From contig CAWHBN010000005.1 of NCBI GenBank assembly GCA_963827705.1, positions 1-64,000 of the forward strand: DNA of 64,000 nt, written 5' to 3'. Origin of the DNA: JACDAN01 sp963827705 (lineage in GTDB: Bacteria; Actinomycetota; Thermoleophilia; Gaiellales; Gaiellaceae). A program made the translations under genes and the position numbers. Shown piece by piece: positions 47,169 to 55,511 of the stretch (its first letter is position 1; each line of letters opens with the position of its first letter). The notes beneath the pieces are model-generated. The model saw only the letters and a list, made by a program, of their open reading frames with translations, had not been told where the DNA came from and did no database searches.

Positions 47169-48276
47169 CTAGGCGACTCTGAGCTTTTGGCTGTCCGCCA
47201 GCGCCCGCAGCTTCTTCAGGCTCTGGTTTTCGATCTGCCGGATCCGCTCGCGCGTGACCTGGAAGGTGCGCCCCACCTCGTCGAGCGTCCGGGGCTGCTC
47301 GCCGTTCAGCCCGTAACGCAGCTCGAGCACCCGCCGCTCACGCTCGGAGAGCGTCCCGAGGATCTTCACGAGTGCCTCCTTGCGGAGGATGTCCTCGGCG
47401 ACCTCTTCGGGCTGCGGCGCCAGCTCGTCGGTGATGAAGTGCCCGAACTCGGACTCCTCGTCGTCGCCAACCGGCTTCTCGAGCGAGACCGGCGTCTGCG
47501 CGCTCCGCCGGATCTGGTCGACCTCGTCGACCGTCAGGTCGAGCTCGTGGGCGATCTCCTCCGAGCAAGGCTCCCGACCGCGCTCGGCCCTCAGCTTGCG
47601 CTCCGTGCGCAGGATCTTGTTCAGCTTCTCGACCACGTGGACGGGCATGCGGATCGTCCGTGCCTTGTCGGCGAGCGCCCGCGCAACCGCCTGCCTGATC
47701 CACCAGGTCGCGTACGTCGAGAACTTGAACCCCTTGCGGTGGTCGAACTTCTCCGCCGCGCGCACCAGGCCGATCGTCCCCTCCTGGATCAGGTCGAGGA
47801 AGGGCAGCCCCTGGTTCCGATAACGCTTGGCGATCGAGACGACGAGCCGGAGGTTCGCCTCGACCATCTCCTGCTTCGCGCGATCGTCGCCGCGCTCGAT
47901 CCGCTTCGCCAGCTCGATCTCCTGCGCCGCAGTCAGCAGGTCGACCTTGCCGATGTCCTTGAGGAACAGCTGAAGCGCCTCGGTCGAGACCTCGCGCTGG
48001 TCGACCTTCGTCCTCGACCGGCTCCACGACCTCGATCTGCAGCTCCTCGAGCTTGCTGTACAGCTCGTCGACCTGCCGCGGCTCCAACTCGAGCTCGTCG
48101 ACCGCGACGGCGAGCTCGTCGGACGCCAGCTGCCCCGACTCCTGGGCGCTTGCGATCAAGGCCTCGAAGATCGCCTCGGCCGGAGCTGCTGCAGCCTGGC
48201 CCACGGTTCCCGCCTGCTCCACCGCTTCCCCTCTCTCGTCCGCTTGGTGCTTACCGCTGTAAACCTGGTCGGACAT
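47169..48276 (-). CDS. rpoD: Primary RNA polymerase sigma factor, RpoD/SigA type (one frameshift)
   Basis: A ~369-residue group 1 sigma factor. The N-terminal ~85 residues (MSDQVYSGKHQADERGEAVE..., ending EELQIEVVEP) are a region 1.1-like segment; the frame slips by one base near 48010 and then continues with VDQREVSTEALQLFLKDIGK, region 2 (NLRLVVSIAKRYRNQGLPFL, KGFKFSTYATWWIRQAV), region 3 (MPVHVVEKLNKI) and region 4 with the -35-binding helix (TLDEVGRTFQVTRERIRQIE). These are the hallmarks of the essential housekeeping sigma factor. Start at ATG 48276 is preceded by GGAAGGA; upstream ATG-like codons have weaker support. Since loss of the primary sigma would be lethal, the break must be a sequence error. 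Confidence 0.9.
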
Positions 48277-48368
48277 GGCGCATCCTTCCAAAGGACCTTC
48301 TCTACCGCCATAGGCCGTTCGGCCCATCTTGCGGTTCGTCGGTCCTAGTGTCGATCGGTGTTCTGCAT

Positions 48369-49310
48369 TCACTCAAGACGGTCGAGAAGCCGTTTTGCTT
48401 CCGTCGCATGCGGCTCTCCGAGCCGGGTTGCGCGCCGTAGCTGGCGCTTGGCCTCGTCCACGTCTCCGAGCCAGAGGAGCATCAGGCCGAGGTGGAAGCG
48501 GACCGTGCCCGCGCGGGGGAAGCGCCTGGTGAGCGGGCCCATGCGGGAGAACGCGCGTTCGGGGTGGTCTTTCTCGAAGCGGCCGATCGCGTCGGCGACG
48601 AGTGCGTCGGCGTCCTTCGGCGCAAGCCTCGCGGCGGCGGAGAACTCGCGGCGCGCCGAGATCGGGCGCTCGAGGCGCTGGAGCGCCACCCCGTAGAGGA
48701 GCTTGGCCCGGGGATCGGGCCGCCCGGCCTTCCTCCGAAGCGCGACGAGCTGCTCGGGCGCGTCGAGCGCGCGAACCTCGGGCGGCCCCGGAAAGCCGGG
48801 AACGAAGCTCGGAAGTCCCGGCGGGGCGCGGCGGAAGAGGAGATCCGCCGCCCGGACTGCAAAGGCCGTGTCCGGTGCCCGCATTCGCGTCGTCTGCCAC
48901 GCCTCGACCGCGCCGGGCGTGTCGCCGCTCCAGTACCGAGCGAGGCCGAGGTGGAACAGCACAGCGCCGCTCCGGGGATGGAGCGTGGCGAGCTCCTCGA
49001 GGCGCGCCAACGTCCGGTCGGGCCAGGAGGAGATCGCCTCTCCGGCCTCCGCCTGGAGCGAGCGTCCGCGGCCGAACTCGACCCTGGCTCCCGCGAGGTT
49101 GCCGTGGGAGTGCAGGCCGGCCGCACGCCGGAGGCGCCGTGCCTCCGGATCCGTGCGCACGCCGAGGTCGACGAGGACCGGCGGGTTCCCCTCCGGGCGC
49201 GCCGCCTCGGAATCGTCGTCGCGGCCGAAGTACGCAGCACCTGCGGCGACGCCGACTGCAGCCGCGACGGCGACGGCGACGACCAGGATCACGCGGGAAC
49301 GGCGGGACAT
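48369..49310 (-). CDS. Membrane-anchored TPR protein of unknown function
   Basis: A 313-residue protein with one N-terminal transmembrane helix (MSRRSRVILVVAVAVAAAVGVAAGAAYF) and a soluble C-terminal part made of TPR-like helical pairs: SGAVLFHLGLARYWSGDTPGAVEAW and GTVRFHLGLMLLWLGDVDEAKRQLRRA are clear repeats. It probably hangs from the outer face of the membrane as a scaffold for a protein complex; no catalytic motif is seen. Start at ATG 49310 gives a clean anchor; a farther upstream start (49364) is unlikely. It is divergent from the rhodanese-MoeB gene. Confidence 0.7.
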   Translation of the reverse strand: MSRRSRVILVVAVAVAAAVGVAAGAAYFGRDDDSEAARPEGNPPVLVDLGVRTDPEARRLRRAAGLHSHGNLAGARVEFGRGRSLQAEAGEAISSWPDRTLARLEELATLHPRSGAVLFHLGLARYWSGDTPGAVEAWQTTRMRAPDTAFAVRAADLLFRRAPPGLPSFVPGFPGPPEVRALDAPEQLVALRRKAGRPDPRAKLLYGVALQRLERPISARREFSAAARLAPKDADALVADAIGRFEKDHPERAFSRMGPLTRRFPRAGTVRFHLGLMLLWLGDVDEAKRQLRRATRLGEPHATEAKRLLDRLE

Positions 49311-49354
49311 CGGGGCACCACGGTAGCCCCACGAGCCACGGCTATCCTCAACGC

Positions 49355-50474
49355 ATGTCGACAACGGTCCGGGAGGTCGGCCCGCGCGAGGCCCGCGAGG
49401 CGGACGCGCTGCTCGTCGACGTCCGAAGCGACGAGGAGCGGAAGGTCGCCCACATCCCCGGCTCTCTCCACGTCCCGATGTCCCAGCTCGAGACGAGGCT
49501 GCCGGAGCTCGTGCCCGACCGAGGCCGCCCGATCATCACGTACTGCGCAGTCGGCGCCCGCTCGCTGCGCGCGCTACCCACTCTCGACGCGCTCGGCTAC
49601 GAGGGCTCGATCTCCATGACGGGCGGGATCGTCGCCTGGCGTGAGCTCGGCTTCCCGGTCGAGTCCGAAAGCCGCCTGGAGGAGGACAAGCGGGAGCGGT
49701 ACAGCCGCCATCTTCTGATCCCGGAGGTCGGCGAGGAGGGGCAGCAACGCCTGCTCGAGACGAGCATCCTGCTGATCGGCGCCGGCGGGCTCGGCTCGCC
49801 GTCCGCGCTCTACCTCGCGGCTGCGGGTGTCGGCCGGATCGGAATCGTCGACGACGACGTGGTCGACTCCTCGAACCTGCAGCGCCAGGTGCTGCACTCG
49901 ACTGCCGGCCTCGGCGAGCTCAAGGCGCGCTCCGCCAGGAAGGCGCTGGAGGAGCTCAACCCGGACGTCGAGGTCGTCACCTACGAGGAGCGACTGACCT
50001 CGGCGAACGTCGACAGGATCCTCTCGGGCGGCTGGGACCTGATCGTCGACGGCGCCGACAACTTCCCCACGCGCTACCTCCTGAACGACGCGTCGGTCTG
50101 GCACGACATCCCCGTCGTCCACGGCTCGATCTTCCGCTTCGAGGGCCAGGTGACCGTGTTCAAGCCGCACGACGGGCCGTGCTACCGGTGCCTCTTCCCG
50201 CAGCCGCCGCCGCCGGAGCTGGCGCCGAGCTGCGCCGAGGGCGGCGTGCTCGGCGTGCTGCCCGGCGTGATCGGCTCGCTCCAGGCGAACGAGGCGCTGA
50301 AGCTCGCGCTCGGGATCGGCGAGCCCGCGATCGGGCGGCTGCTGCTCTTCGACGCGCTCGCCGCGCGGCTGGACGAGGTGCAGGTCCGGCGCGACCCGGA
50401 CTGCCCGGTCTGCGGCGACAACCCGACGATCACCGAGTACATCGACTACGTCGAGTTCTGCGCCGGGCCGATGA
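49355..50474 (+). CDS. moeZ: Rhodanese-MoeB fusion: sulfurylating adenylyltransferase for CysO
   Basis: A ~370-residue fusion. The N-terminal rhodanese domain (residues ~1-105) keeps the active Cys in YCAVGARSL. The ThiF/MoeB part has the ATP motif LIGAGGLGSPSALYLAAAGV near residue 147, the catalytic Cys in SCAEGGVLGVLPG, and the Zn pairs CYRC and CPVC. It would adenylate the CysO C-terminus and pass sulfur from the rhodanese, as MoeZ does, but MoeZ has its rhodanese at the C-terminus, so the order is swapped. The frame continues into the cysO ATG at 50471; in the shifted frame a TGA at 50472-50474 overlaps it as ATGA, which is the probable real end. Confidence 0.85.
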
Positions 50475-50741
50475 GCACGGTTCGCATTCCTCCGACGCTC
50501 CGCGCAGAGACGCGGCGCAGCGAGCGTCGAGGCGAGCGGCGAGACCGTGCGCGACCTGCTCGACGACCTGACTGGCCGCTTCCCCGCGCTTCGCGAGCGG
50601 ATCTATCCGGAGGGCGAGCTGGCTCGCTTCGTGAACGTCTACGTCGAGGGCGAGGACGTGCGGACCCGAGACGGCCTCGACACCGAGGTCCCCGACAGCT
50701 CGACAGTGATCCTCCTCCCGGCCATGGCCGGTGGTTCATAA
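50471..50741 (+). CDS. cysO: Sulfur-carrier protein CysO (one frameshift)
   Basis: A ~90-residue ubiquitin-fold sulfur carrier. N-terminal strands MSTVRIPPTLRAET are followed, after a one-base slip near 50511, by GGAASVEASGETVRDLLDDL, RFVNVYVEGEDVRTRDGLDT and VILLPAMAGGS. This closely parallels the mycobacterial CysO layout, including IPP(I/T)LR and RFVN(I/V)YV. The functional C-terminus should be Gly-Gly carrying a thiocarboxylate, but here a Ser follows the pair (GGS), so either trimming by the adjacent Mec protease or a base error is needed. Donates sulfur to O-phosphoserine for cysteine synthesis with CysM. Confidence 0.82.
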
Positions 50742-51661
50742 GGCGCGTACTCGAGCTCGTCGGGAACACGCCGCTCGTCGAGCTGACGCGACTCTCGCCT
50801 CGACCGGGCGTCCGGCTCTACGCGAAGCTCGAGGGGCAGAACCCGACCGGGTCGATCAAGGACCGGGTCGCGAAGGCGATGATCGAGGCGGCCGAGGCCT
50901 CGGGCGACCTCCGGCCGGGCCGGGAGCTGCTCGAGCCGACGAGCGGGAACACCGGCATCTCGCTCGCGATGGTCGCGCGCGTGAAGGGCTACCGCCTCAC
51001 GTGCGTCGTCCCGGAGAACGTGACCGAAGAGCGGCTGAGGCTGCTCCGGCTCTTCGGCGCCGAGGTGATCCTCTCGCCTGGCGCCGAGGGATCGAACGGA
51101 GCCGTCCGGATGGCGCTGGCGCTGGGCGAGCGGGAGCCGCGCTACTTCCTCCCGTTCCAGTACGGAAACGACGCGAACCCACGGGCGCACTACGAGACCA
51201 CGGGGGCCGAGATCGCCGGGGAGCTGGAGCGTGTCGACGCAGTGGTCGCCGGGCTCGGGACGGGCGGGACGCTCATGGGCGTCGGCCGCCGGCTGCGTGA
51301 GACGTTCCCGGAGGTCGTCGTCGCGGCGGCGGAGCCGCTGCCCGGCGATCCCGTCCTCGGCCTGCGCTCGCTCGAGGACGGCTATGTCCCGCCGATCCTC
51401 GACGTGGAGCAGCTGGACCGGAAGATCCTGGTCTCCAACGCCGACGCAGTCGCGGGGATGCGGGCGCTCCTCGAGCGCGAGGCGATCTTCGCGGGCGTCT
51501 CGTCCGGCGCCGTCCTCCACGTCGCCCAGGTCGTGGCCGAGCATCTCGACGAAGGCGTCGTCGTCGCCGTCCTCGCCGACGCCGGCTGGAAGTACCTTTC
51601 GGCGCCCCTCTGGGAGGCCGAGGACGTGGAGCAGGCGATGGAGCACGCGATCTGGTGGTAG
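50738..51661 (+). CDS. cysM: Cysteine synthase CysM, CysO-dependent type
   Basis: A ~307-residue PLP enzyme, with VLELVGNTPLVELTRLSPRP at the start, the PLP lysine in NPTGSIKDRVAKAM, and the phosphate-binding loop EPTSGNTGISLAM. In this gene set it would use CysO-thiocarboxylate and O-phosphoserine rather than sulfide. No ATG, GTG or TTG is available in frame; the conserved sequence begins at ATA 50738-50740, which overlaps the cysO stop as ATAA. If ATAA is really ATGA, an ordinary 4-base overlap results. It ends inside the first codons of mec (7-base overlap). Confidence 0.87.
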   Translation: MRRVLELVGNTPLVELTRLSPRPGVRLYAKLEGQNPTGSIKDRVAKAMIEAAEASGDLRPGRELLEPTSGNTGISLAMVARVKGYRLTCVVPENVTEERLRLLRLFGAEVILSPGAEGSNGAVRMALALGEREPRYFLPFQYGNDANPRAHYETTGAEIAGELERVDAVVAGLGTGGTLMGVGRRLRETFPEVVVAAAEPLPGDPVLGLRSLEDGYVPPILDVEQLDRKILVSNADAVAGMRALLEREAIFAGVSSGAVLHVAQVVAEHLDEGVVVAVLADAGWKYLSAPLWEAEDVEQAMEHAIWW

Positions 51662-52029
51662 TCCCGGACGCGATCCGCGCCGAGCTCCTCGCGCACGCTC
51701 GGGAGGAGGCGCCGAACGAGGCCTGCGGACTGGTCGCGTTCCGCAAGGGCGTGGCCGAGCGCTACCTCCCGGCCGACAACGTGCTCGAGAGCCCGTACCG
51801 TTTCGAGCTGCGCCCGCGCGATCCCGACGACTTCTTCCTCGAGGACGAGGGGTACGAGCTCGCCGTCTTCCACTCGCACCCTCGTAGCGAGCCCCGCCCG
51901 TCCCGCACCGACGTGGAGAACATCGGGCTCTGGGAGGGCCGTCCGTACCTGATCCTCCGCGCGGACACGGGCGAGCTCGCGGGCTGGCGGATCACGCCCT
52001 CGGGCGTCGAGTCGCTCGAAGTCGCTTAG
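51655..52029 (+). CDS. mec: JAMM/MPN+ metalloprotease Mec, CysO-cysteine hydrolase
   Basis: A 124-residue zinc peptidase with the full JAMM motif: Glu in NEACGLVAF and HSHPRSEPRPSRTD, i.e. HxHx(7)SxxD. In mycobacteria the equivalent protein releases cysteine from CysO-Cys, completing the pathway. GTG start overlaps cysM by seven bases, so the four proteins MoeZ, CysO, CysM and Mec form one tightly coupled unit. Length is that of the family. The same protein might also remove the extra C-terminal Ser of CysO, as JAMM proteases do in related sulfur-carrier systems; that is inference. Confidence 0.88.
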   Translation: MVVPDAIRAELLAHAREEAPNEACGLVAFRKGVAERYLPADNVLESPYRFELRPRDPDDFFLEDEGYELAVFHSHPRSEPRPSRTDVENIGLWEGRPYLILRADTGELAGWRITPSGVESLEVA

Positions 52030-52039
52030 GCTCGGCGAC

Positions 52040-53129
52040 ATGCCGTCCGCTGCTGTCGCCGGCGCCGGGATCTTCGGCGCCTCGCTCGCCCGCCGGCTGG
52101 CCAGCGACGGCTGGGACGTCACGCTCTACGAGCGGCACGAGCCGGGCCACGAGCGGGCCGCGTCCGGCGACGAGTCACGGCTGATCCGCTTCTCGCACGG
52201 CGGCGACGCTTGGTACACGCGCTCCGCCTGGCGGGCGCGGGAGCTCTGGCGCGAACTGGAGGCCGAGTCGGGCAGCGAGCTCTTCCGCGAGTGCGGCGTC
52301 GCCTGGTTCGGCCGTGACCAGGACGGCTGGGAGACGCAGAGCGAGCGGGTTCTGCGAGGCCGAGGGGATCCCGGTCGAGCGGCTGGCGCCCGGAGGACGG
52401 CTCGCGGCTCTTCCCGAGCTTCGAGCCCGGCGACCTCGAGTTCATCCTGTTCGAGCCGAGCGCCGGGATCCTCCGCGCAGCCGACGCGACCCGCGCGATG
52501 GTCGAGTCGGCCCGGCGGGCCGGCGTGCACCTCGTCAACGAGGCGGCGGAGCCCGGACAGGTCGAGGCAGACGTTGTGGTCTGGGCGTGCGGAGCGTGGC
52601 TCGCCTCGCTCTTCCCGGACGTCGTCCCGCTGCACGTGTCCCGGCAGGATCTCTTCTACTTCGAGTGCCCTGAGACCTGGGACGCGGGGCCGGGTGCCAG
52701 CGTGGGTCGACTACGACCGCTCGATCTACGGCGTGGGCCGGATCGGGCACGGATTCAAGGTCGCGCCGGACCTCGAGGGGCCGCGCGTTCGACCCGGAGA
52801 GCGACGACCGGACGCCCGACGAGCGCAACGAGGCGATCGCGCGCGCCTACGCGGAGGAGCGGTTTCCGGCCCTCGCCGGCGCGCCGCTCGCGTTCTCGAA
52901 GGCCTGTCCGTACTCGCTGACGCCCGACACGAACTTCCTCCTGGCGCCGCACCCGGAGCTCGACGGCAACTGGATCTTCGGCGGCGGGTCGGGCCACGGC
53001 TTCAAGCACGGCCCCGCCCTCGCCGAGTACGCGGCGCAGGTGATCGCCGGCGAGGAGGGGCCCGCCGAGCGGTTCGGGTTCGGCCCGAGGGACCCCGGGC
53101 CGAACCTCCGAACTGCCGGACTTACCTGA
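52040..53129 (+). pseudogene. FAD-dependent amine/amino acid oxidase (DAO type), frame broken
   Basis: A ~360-residue DAO-family flavoprotein. The FAD motif VAGAGIFGASLARRLASDGWDVTLYERHEPG is intact at the start, followed by SRLIRFSHGGDAWYTRSAWR of the sarcosine oxidase type. The frame then shifts around 52360-52400, near 52700 and near 52790; the remaining pieces read FILFEPSAGILRAADATRAMV, WACGAWLASLFPDVVPLHVS, WVDYDRSIYGVGRIGHGFKV and GGGSGHGFKHGPALAEYAAQV, ending FGFGPRDPGPNLRTAGLT. All pieces are well conserved. It would oxidise an N-methyl or primary amine of a small molecule. The last bases overlap the convergent cupredoxin gene by eight. Confidence 0.72.
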
Positions 53130-53493
53130 CGGTGATGAAGCCCTTCATGCCCATGCTGCGGTGGGGCGTGCAGTAGTACTCGTAGCGGCCGCGCTTCAGC
53201 GTCACGGTCGCCGACCGGGTCCCCGTGAAGCCGAGGCCCGTGATCGTCCTGTTCCGGATCCCGGGGCCGGTAAGGACGAAGTTGTGCAAGCCGGACCTGT
53301 CCGAGACCGTGAACGTGTACTTGCCCGGCTTGAGGCGCGTCACCTTCGTGCGCCCCTTCTTGACGGTGATCGTGAAGCCGGGTCCCGTGACGCCGGTGAG
53401 CTTCGTGGGCGTGGTTGCATCGGTTCCGGCCGGCGCCGCCAGCGGCAGCGCGAGCGCGGCGAGAATGACGATCGAGATCAGCATCCGTTTCAA
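53122..53493 (-). CDS. Secreted cupredoxin (plastocyanin/azurin-like copper protein)
   Basis: A 123-residue exported protein with signal peptide MKRMLISIVILAALALPLAAPAG. The C-terminal ~95 residues form a single cupredoxin barrel with the type 1 copper ligands visible as His in SGLHNFVL, and Cys, His and Met in YYCTPHRSMGMKG. It could carry electrons to or from an outside oxidase, or store copper. No redox partner is adjacent. The strong hydrophobic/basic N-terminus and the clean CxxH...M spacing make the family call safe; the partner is open. Confidence 0.85.
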   Translation of the reverse strand: MKRMLISIVILAALALPLAAPAGTDATTPTKLTGVTGPGFTITVKKGRTKVTRLKPGKYTFTVSDRSGLHNFVLTGPGIRNRTITGLGFTGTRSATVTLKRGRYEYYCTPHRSMGMKGFITVR

Positions 53494-53554
53494 CGAGGGC
53501 TCCTCCTGTCGAGAGACACTGACTCCTACGGGCGTCGGGCCGTCTCGGATGGGC

Positions 53555-54277
53555 CTACGCGGGCGTGGCGGGCGTGGCGGGCGCTTCGGGCTCGGGTGGA
53601 ACGTCGGCCGGCGCTTCCTTCGCCGCCCGCAGCCGGTAGTACAGGATCGTCCAGGTGAGCGCGACGAAGGGCGTCACGACGGTCCCGCTGACCACGTTCG
53701 AGATGAAGCTCTGGAGCCAGTCGCTGATCGGCAGGAGCAGGAGGCCCAGCACGATGTTGAAGGCGATGACGACCAGGATCGTGAGCACGATCACGCCGAA
53801 GACGTTCCACGCGTAGCCGCGGACGAGCTCACGGCTGCGGCCGAACGCCTCGCCGGCGGAGCGCTCCTCGAGCACGATCACCGGGATGAGCAGGATCCAC
53901 CAGGTCAGCAGGATCAGGCCGGGGACGATCAGGAGCACGAGGCCGAGGGCGATCCCGAGCCCGGCGAGCAGGCCGCCGACGATGATCGCCGGGAGCTGCG
54001 GACGCACCCGCTCGAAGGTCTCGCCCGAGGGTCAGGTCGGCGCGCCCGTCGCGGATGTCGTCCACGGCCCGCACGAGCGCGCCCTGCACCCAGAAGAGCG
54101 CGATGAGCGAGATGATCGCGCCGATGATCGCGCCGACCCAGGTCAGGAGCGGCCACGAGCAGGAGGTTGATCAGCGCGACCGCCACGTAGACGACGAGCG
54201 CGATCATGACGCAGGTGGCGCCAGTGGGCCTTGAACATCTCCCACGCTTCGCCGATCACTCCGGAGGTCGGGTTCAC
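53555..54277 (-). pseudogene. Polytopic membrane protein of unknown function, frame broken
   Basis: A ~240-residue inner-membrane protein. Fragments in successive frames read VNPTSGVIGEAWEMFKAHWR, MIALVVYVAVALINLLLVAA, GAIISLIALFWVQGALVRAV and finally an intact stretch from PAIIVGGLLAGLGIALGLVL through WWILLIPVIVLEERSAGEAF to a Pro/Ala-rich tail. Frame changes occur near 54205, 54150 and 54030. About five transmembrane helices are visible. The 'WWILLIPVIVLEERSAGEAFGRS' type motif resembles the YciC/DUF975-like membrane families, but I cannot name it safely. Start GTG 54277 is provisional. Confidence 0.55.
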
Positions 54278-54294
54278 CGGCGCGACCCTAACGG

Positions 54295-54663
54295 TCACCG
54301 CGCGGCTGCGTTGCGGATAGCCGCGACGATGTCCTCGAGCTCCTCGTCCTTCGTCAGGCAGGCGACGGCACCGGCGTCGATCAACGCCTCCGTCTCGCGG
54401 GCGTTGGCGGACGCGGTCAGGCAGACCACGGCGACATCGGGGCACTCGCGCCTGAGCACGGCGGTTGCCTGGACGCCGTCGAGCCCCGGCAGCCGGTAGT
54501 CCATCACCACGACGTCTGGATGGTGGTCCCGGCAGAGCTGGACGACGTCGTTCCCGTTCTCGACCGCGGCGACGACCTCGACGTCCGGCCGCATGCCGAG
54601 CAGCATCTCGAGCGCCTCGCGGAAGACACGGTTGTCCTCCACGAGGGCGACGCGGACGGCTAC
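54295..54663 (-). CDS. Stand-alone response regulator receiver domain protein
   Basis: A ~120-residue receiver domain with all phosphorylation residues: the acidic pair in ALVEDNRVF, the phosphoacceptor Asp in VVVMDYRLPGLDG, Thr in CLTASANA and Lys in CLTKDEELED. No output domain follows, and the ORF ends right after the last helix (IRNAAAR), so it acts as a single-domain regulator or feeds a phosphorelay. The pattern is NarL-like, yet the DNA-binding part is absent. No ATG, GTG or TTG fits upstream of VRVALVEDN; the coding sequence begins directly at the rpmB stop, so the start (taken here near the overlap) is uncertain. Confidence 0.7.
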   Translation of the reverse strand, partial: VAVRVALVEDNRVFREALEMLLGMRPDVEVVAAVENGNDVVQLCRDHHPDVVVMDYRLPGLDGVQATAVLRRECPDVAVVCLTASANARETEALIDAGAVACLTKDEELEDIVAAIRNAAAR

Positions 54664-54851
54664 AGCGCCTTCTCGACCTTCCCGGCCTTGAGACACCGGG
54701 TGCAGACGTACGCGCGGGTCGGCTTGCCCTTGAGGAGGATCCTCACGCGCTGGAGGTTCGGGTCGAAGCGCCGCTTCGTGGCGACCATCGAGTGGCTCCG
54801 GTTGTGACCGAAGCCCGGCTTCTTCCCGCAGACTGCGCAGACCCTGCTCAT
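54660..54851 (-). CDS. rpmB: 50S ribosomal protein L28
   Basis: A 63-residue ribosomal protein: MSRVCAVCGKKPGFGHNRSH at the start, RRFDPNLQRVRI in the middle and RAYVCTRCLKAGKVEKAL at the end. Two CxxC pairs show this is the zinc-binding (C+) form of L28. The ATG overlaps the ribH stop by four bases and its own stop overlaps the start of the receiver-domain gene, so it is translated from the riboflavin operon transcript. Confidence 0.93.
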   Translation of the reverse strand: MSRVCAVCGKKPGFGHNRSHSMVATKRRFDPNLQRVRILLKGKPTRAYVCTRCLKAGKVEKAL

Positions 54852-55511
54852 CGGCGCGGCAGTGTAGCTGAGCCCTCGTACTTCGCCGCGGCGCGCAGCT
54901 GCTGGAAGAGGTTCGCCATCTCCACGGCGCCGCGCACAACGTCGCCGACGCGGTCGATCCTGGCCTCGGCCTGCTCGATCGTGTCCGTCGTCAGGACGCC
55001 GAAGGCGACGGGCACACCCGTCTCGATCGCCGCAAGCTGGAGGCCGCTCGCCGCCTCGCCCGCCACGTAGTCGAAGTGCGAGGTCTCGCCGCGCACGACG
55101 CAGCCGAGCGCGACGATGCAGGCGTACTTGCGGGTCTTCGCGAGCGCGATCGCCGCGAGTGGCAGCTCGAACGCACCGGGGACGGGCACGATCGTCACCG
55201 ACTGGCGCGAGACGCCCGTCGCTTCGAGCTCCTCGAGCGCGTTGGCGAGCAGGCGCCTCGTGATCTCGCCGTTGAACTTCGCGACCACGACTCCCACTGA
55301 CAGGCCCTCGCCGTCCGACGACCCGGTCATCACCCCGTAGCCGGACGGAACTTCGAACCGGCCCGGAGCGTGCTCGGGCGCCTCGGCTTCCGCTTCGGCC
55401 TCTGCCGTTCGCAGCTGCGGGGGCTCCGGCTCGGGCTCCGGCTCGAGGCTCGGGCTCCGGCTCCGGCTCGGGGCGGACGTTCTCCTTGCGTTCCTCGAGC
55501 CGGTCGCTCAC
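54848..55511 (-). CDS. ribH: 6,7-dimethyl-8-ribityllumazine synthase with Glu/Pro-rich N-terminal extension (one frameshift)
   Basis: The core (about 155 residues from MTGSSDGEGLSVGVVVAKFN) is lumazine synthase, which condenses DHBP with 5-amino-6-ribitylamino-uracil: PGAFELPLAA and GETSHFDYVAGEAASGLQ are the active-site signatures. Upstream, a GTG at 55511 overlaps the ribBA stop as GTGA and leads through VSDRLEERKENVRPEPEPEPEP; a one-base slip near 55455 is needed, after which PPQLRTAEAEAEAEAPEHAP reaches the core. If real, ribH has an extra ~60-residue Glu/Pro/Ala-rich arm that would project from the 60-mer or pentamer. The core start at ATG 55330 is the safe alternative. Confidence 0.88.

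Noticed and set aside
47338..48372. 344-residue ORF with the sigma-factor N-terminus
   Set aside because: After the first ~90 residues it leaves the sigma reading frame; the rest is out-of-frame translation caused by the indel near 48010.
48602..51661. 1019-residue plus-strand ORF joining MoeZ and CysM
   Set aside because: A false fusion: it begins antisense to the TPR gene, crosses cysO in the wrong frame, and links two separate enzymes only because of the frameshift near 50511.
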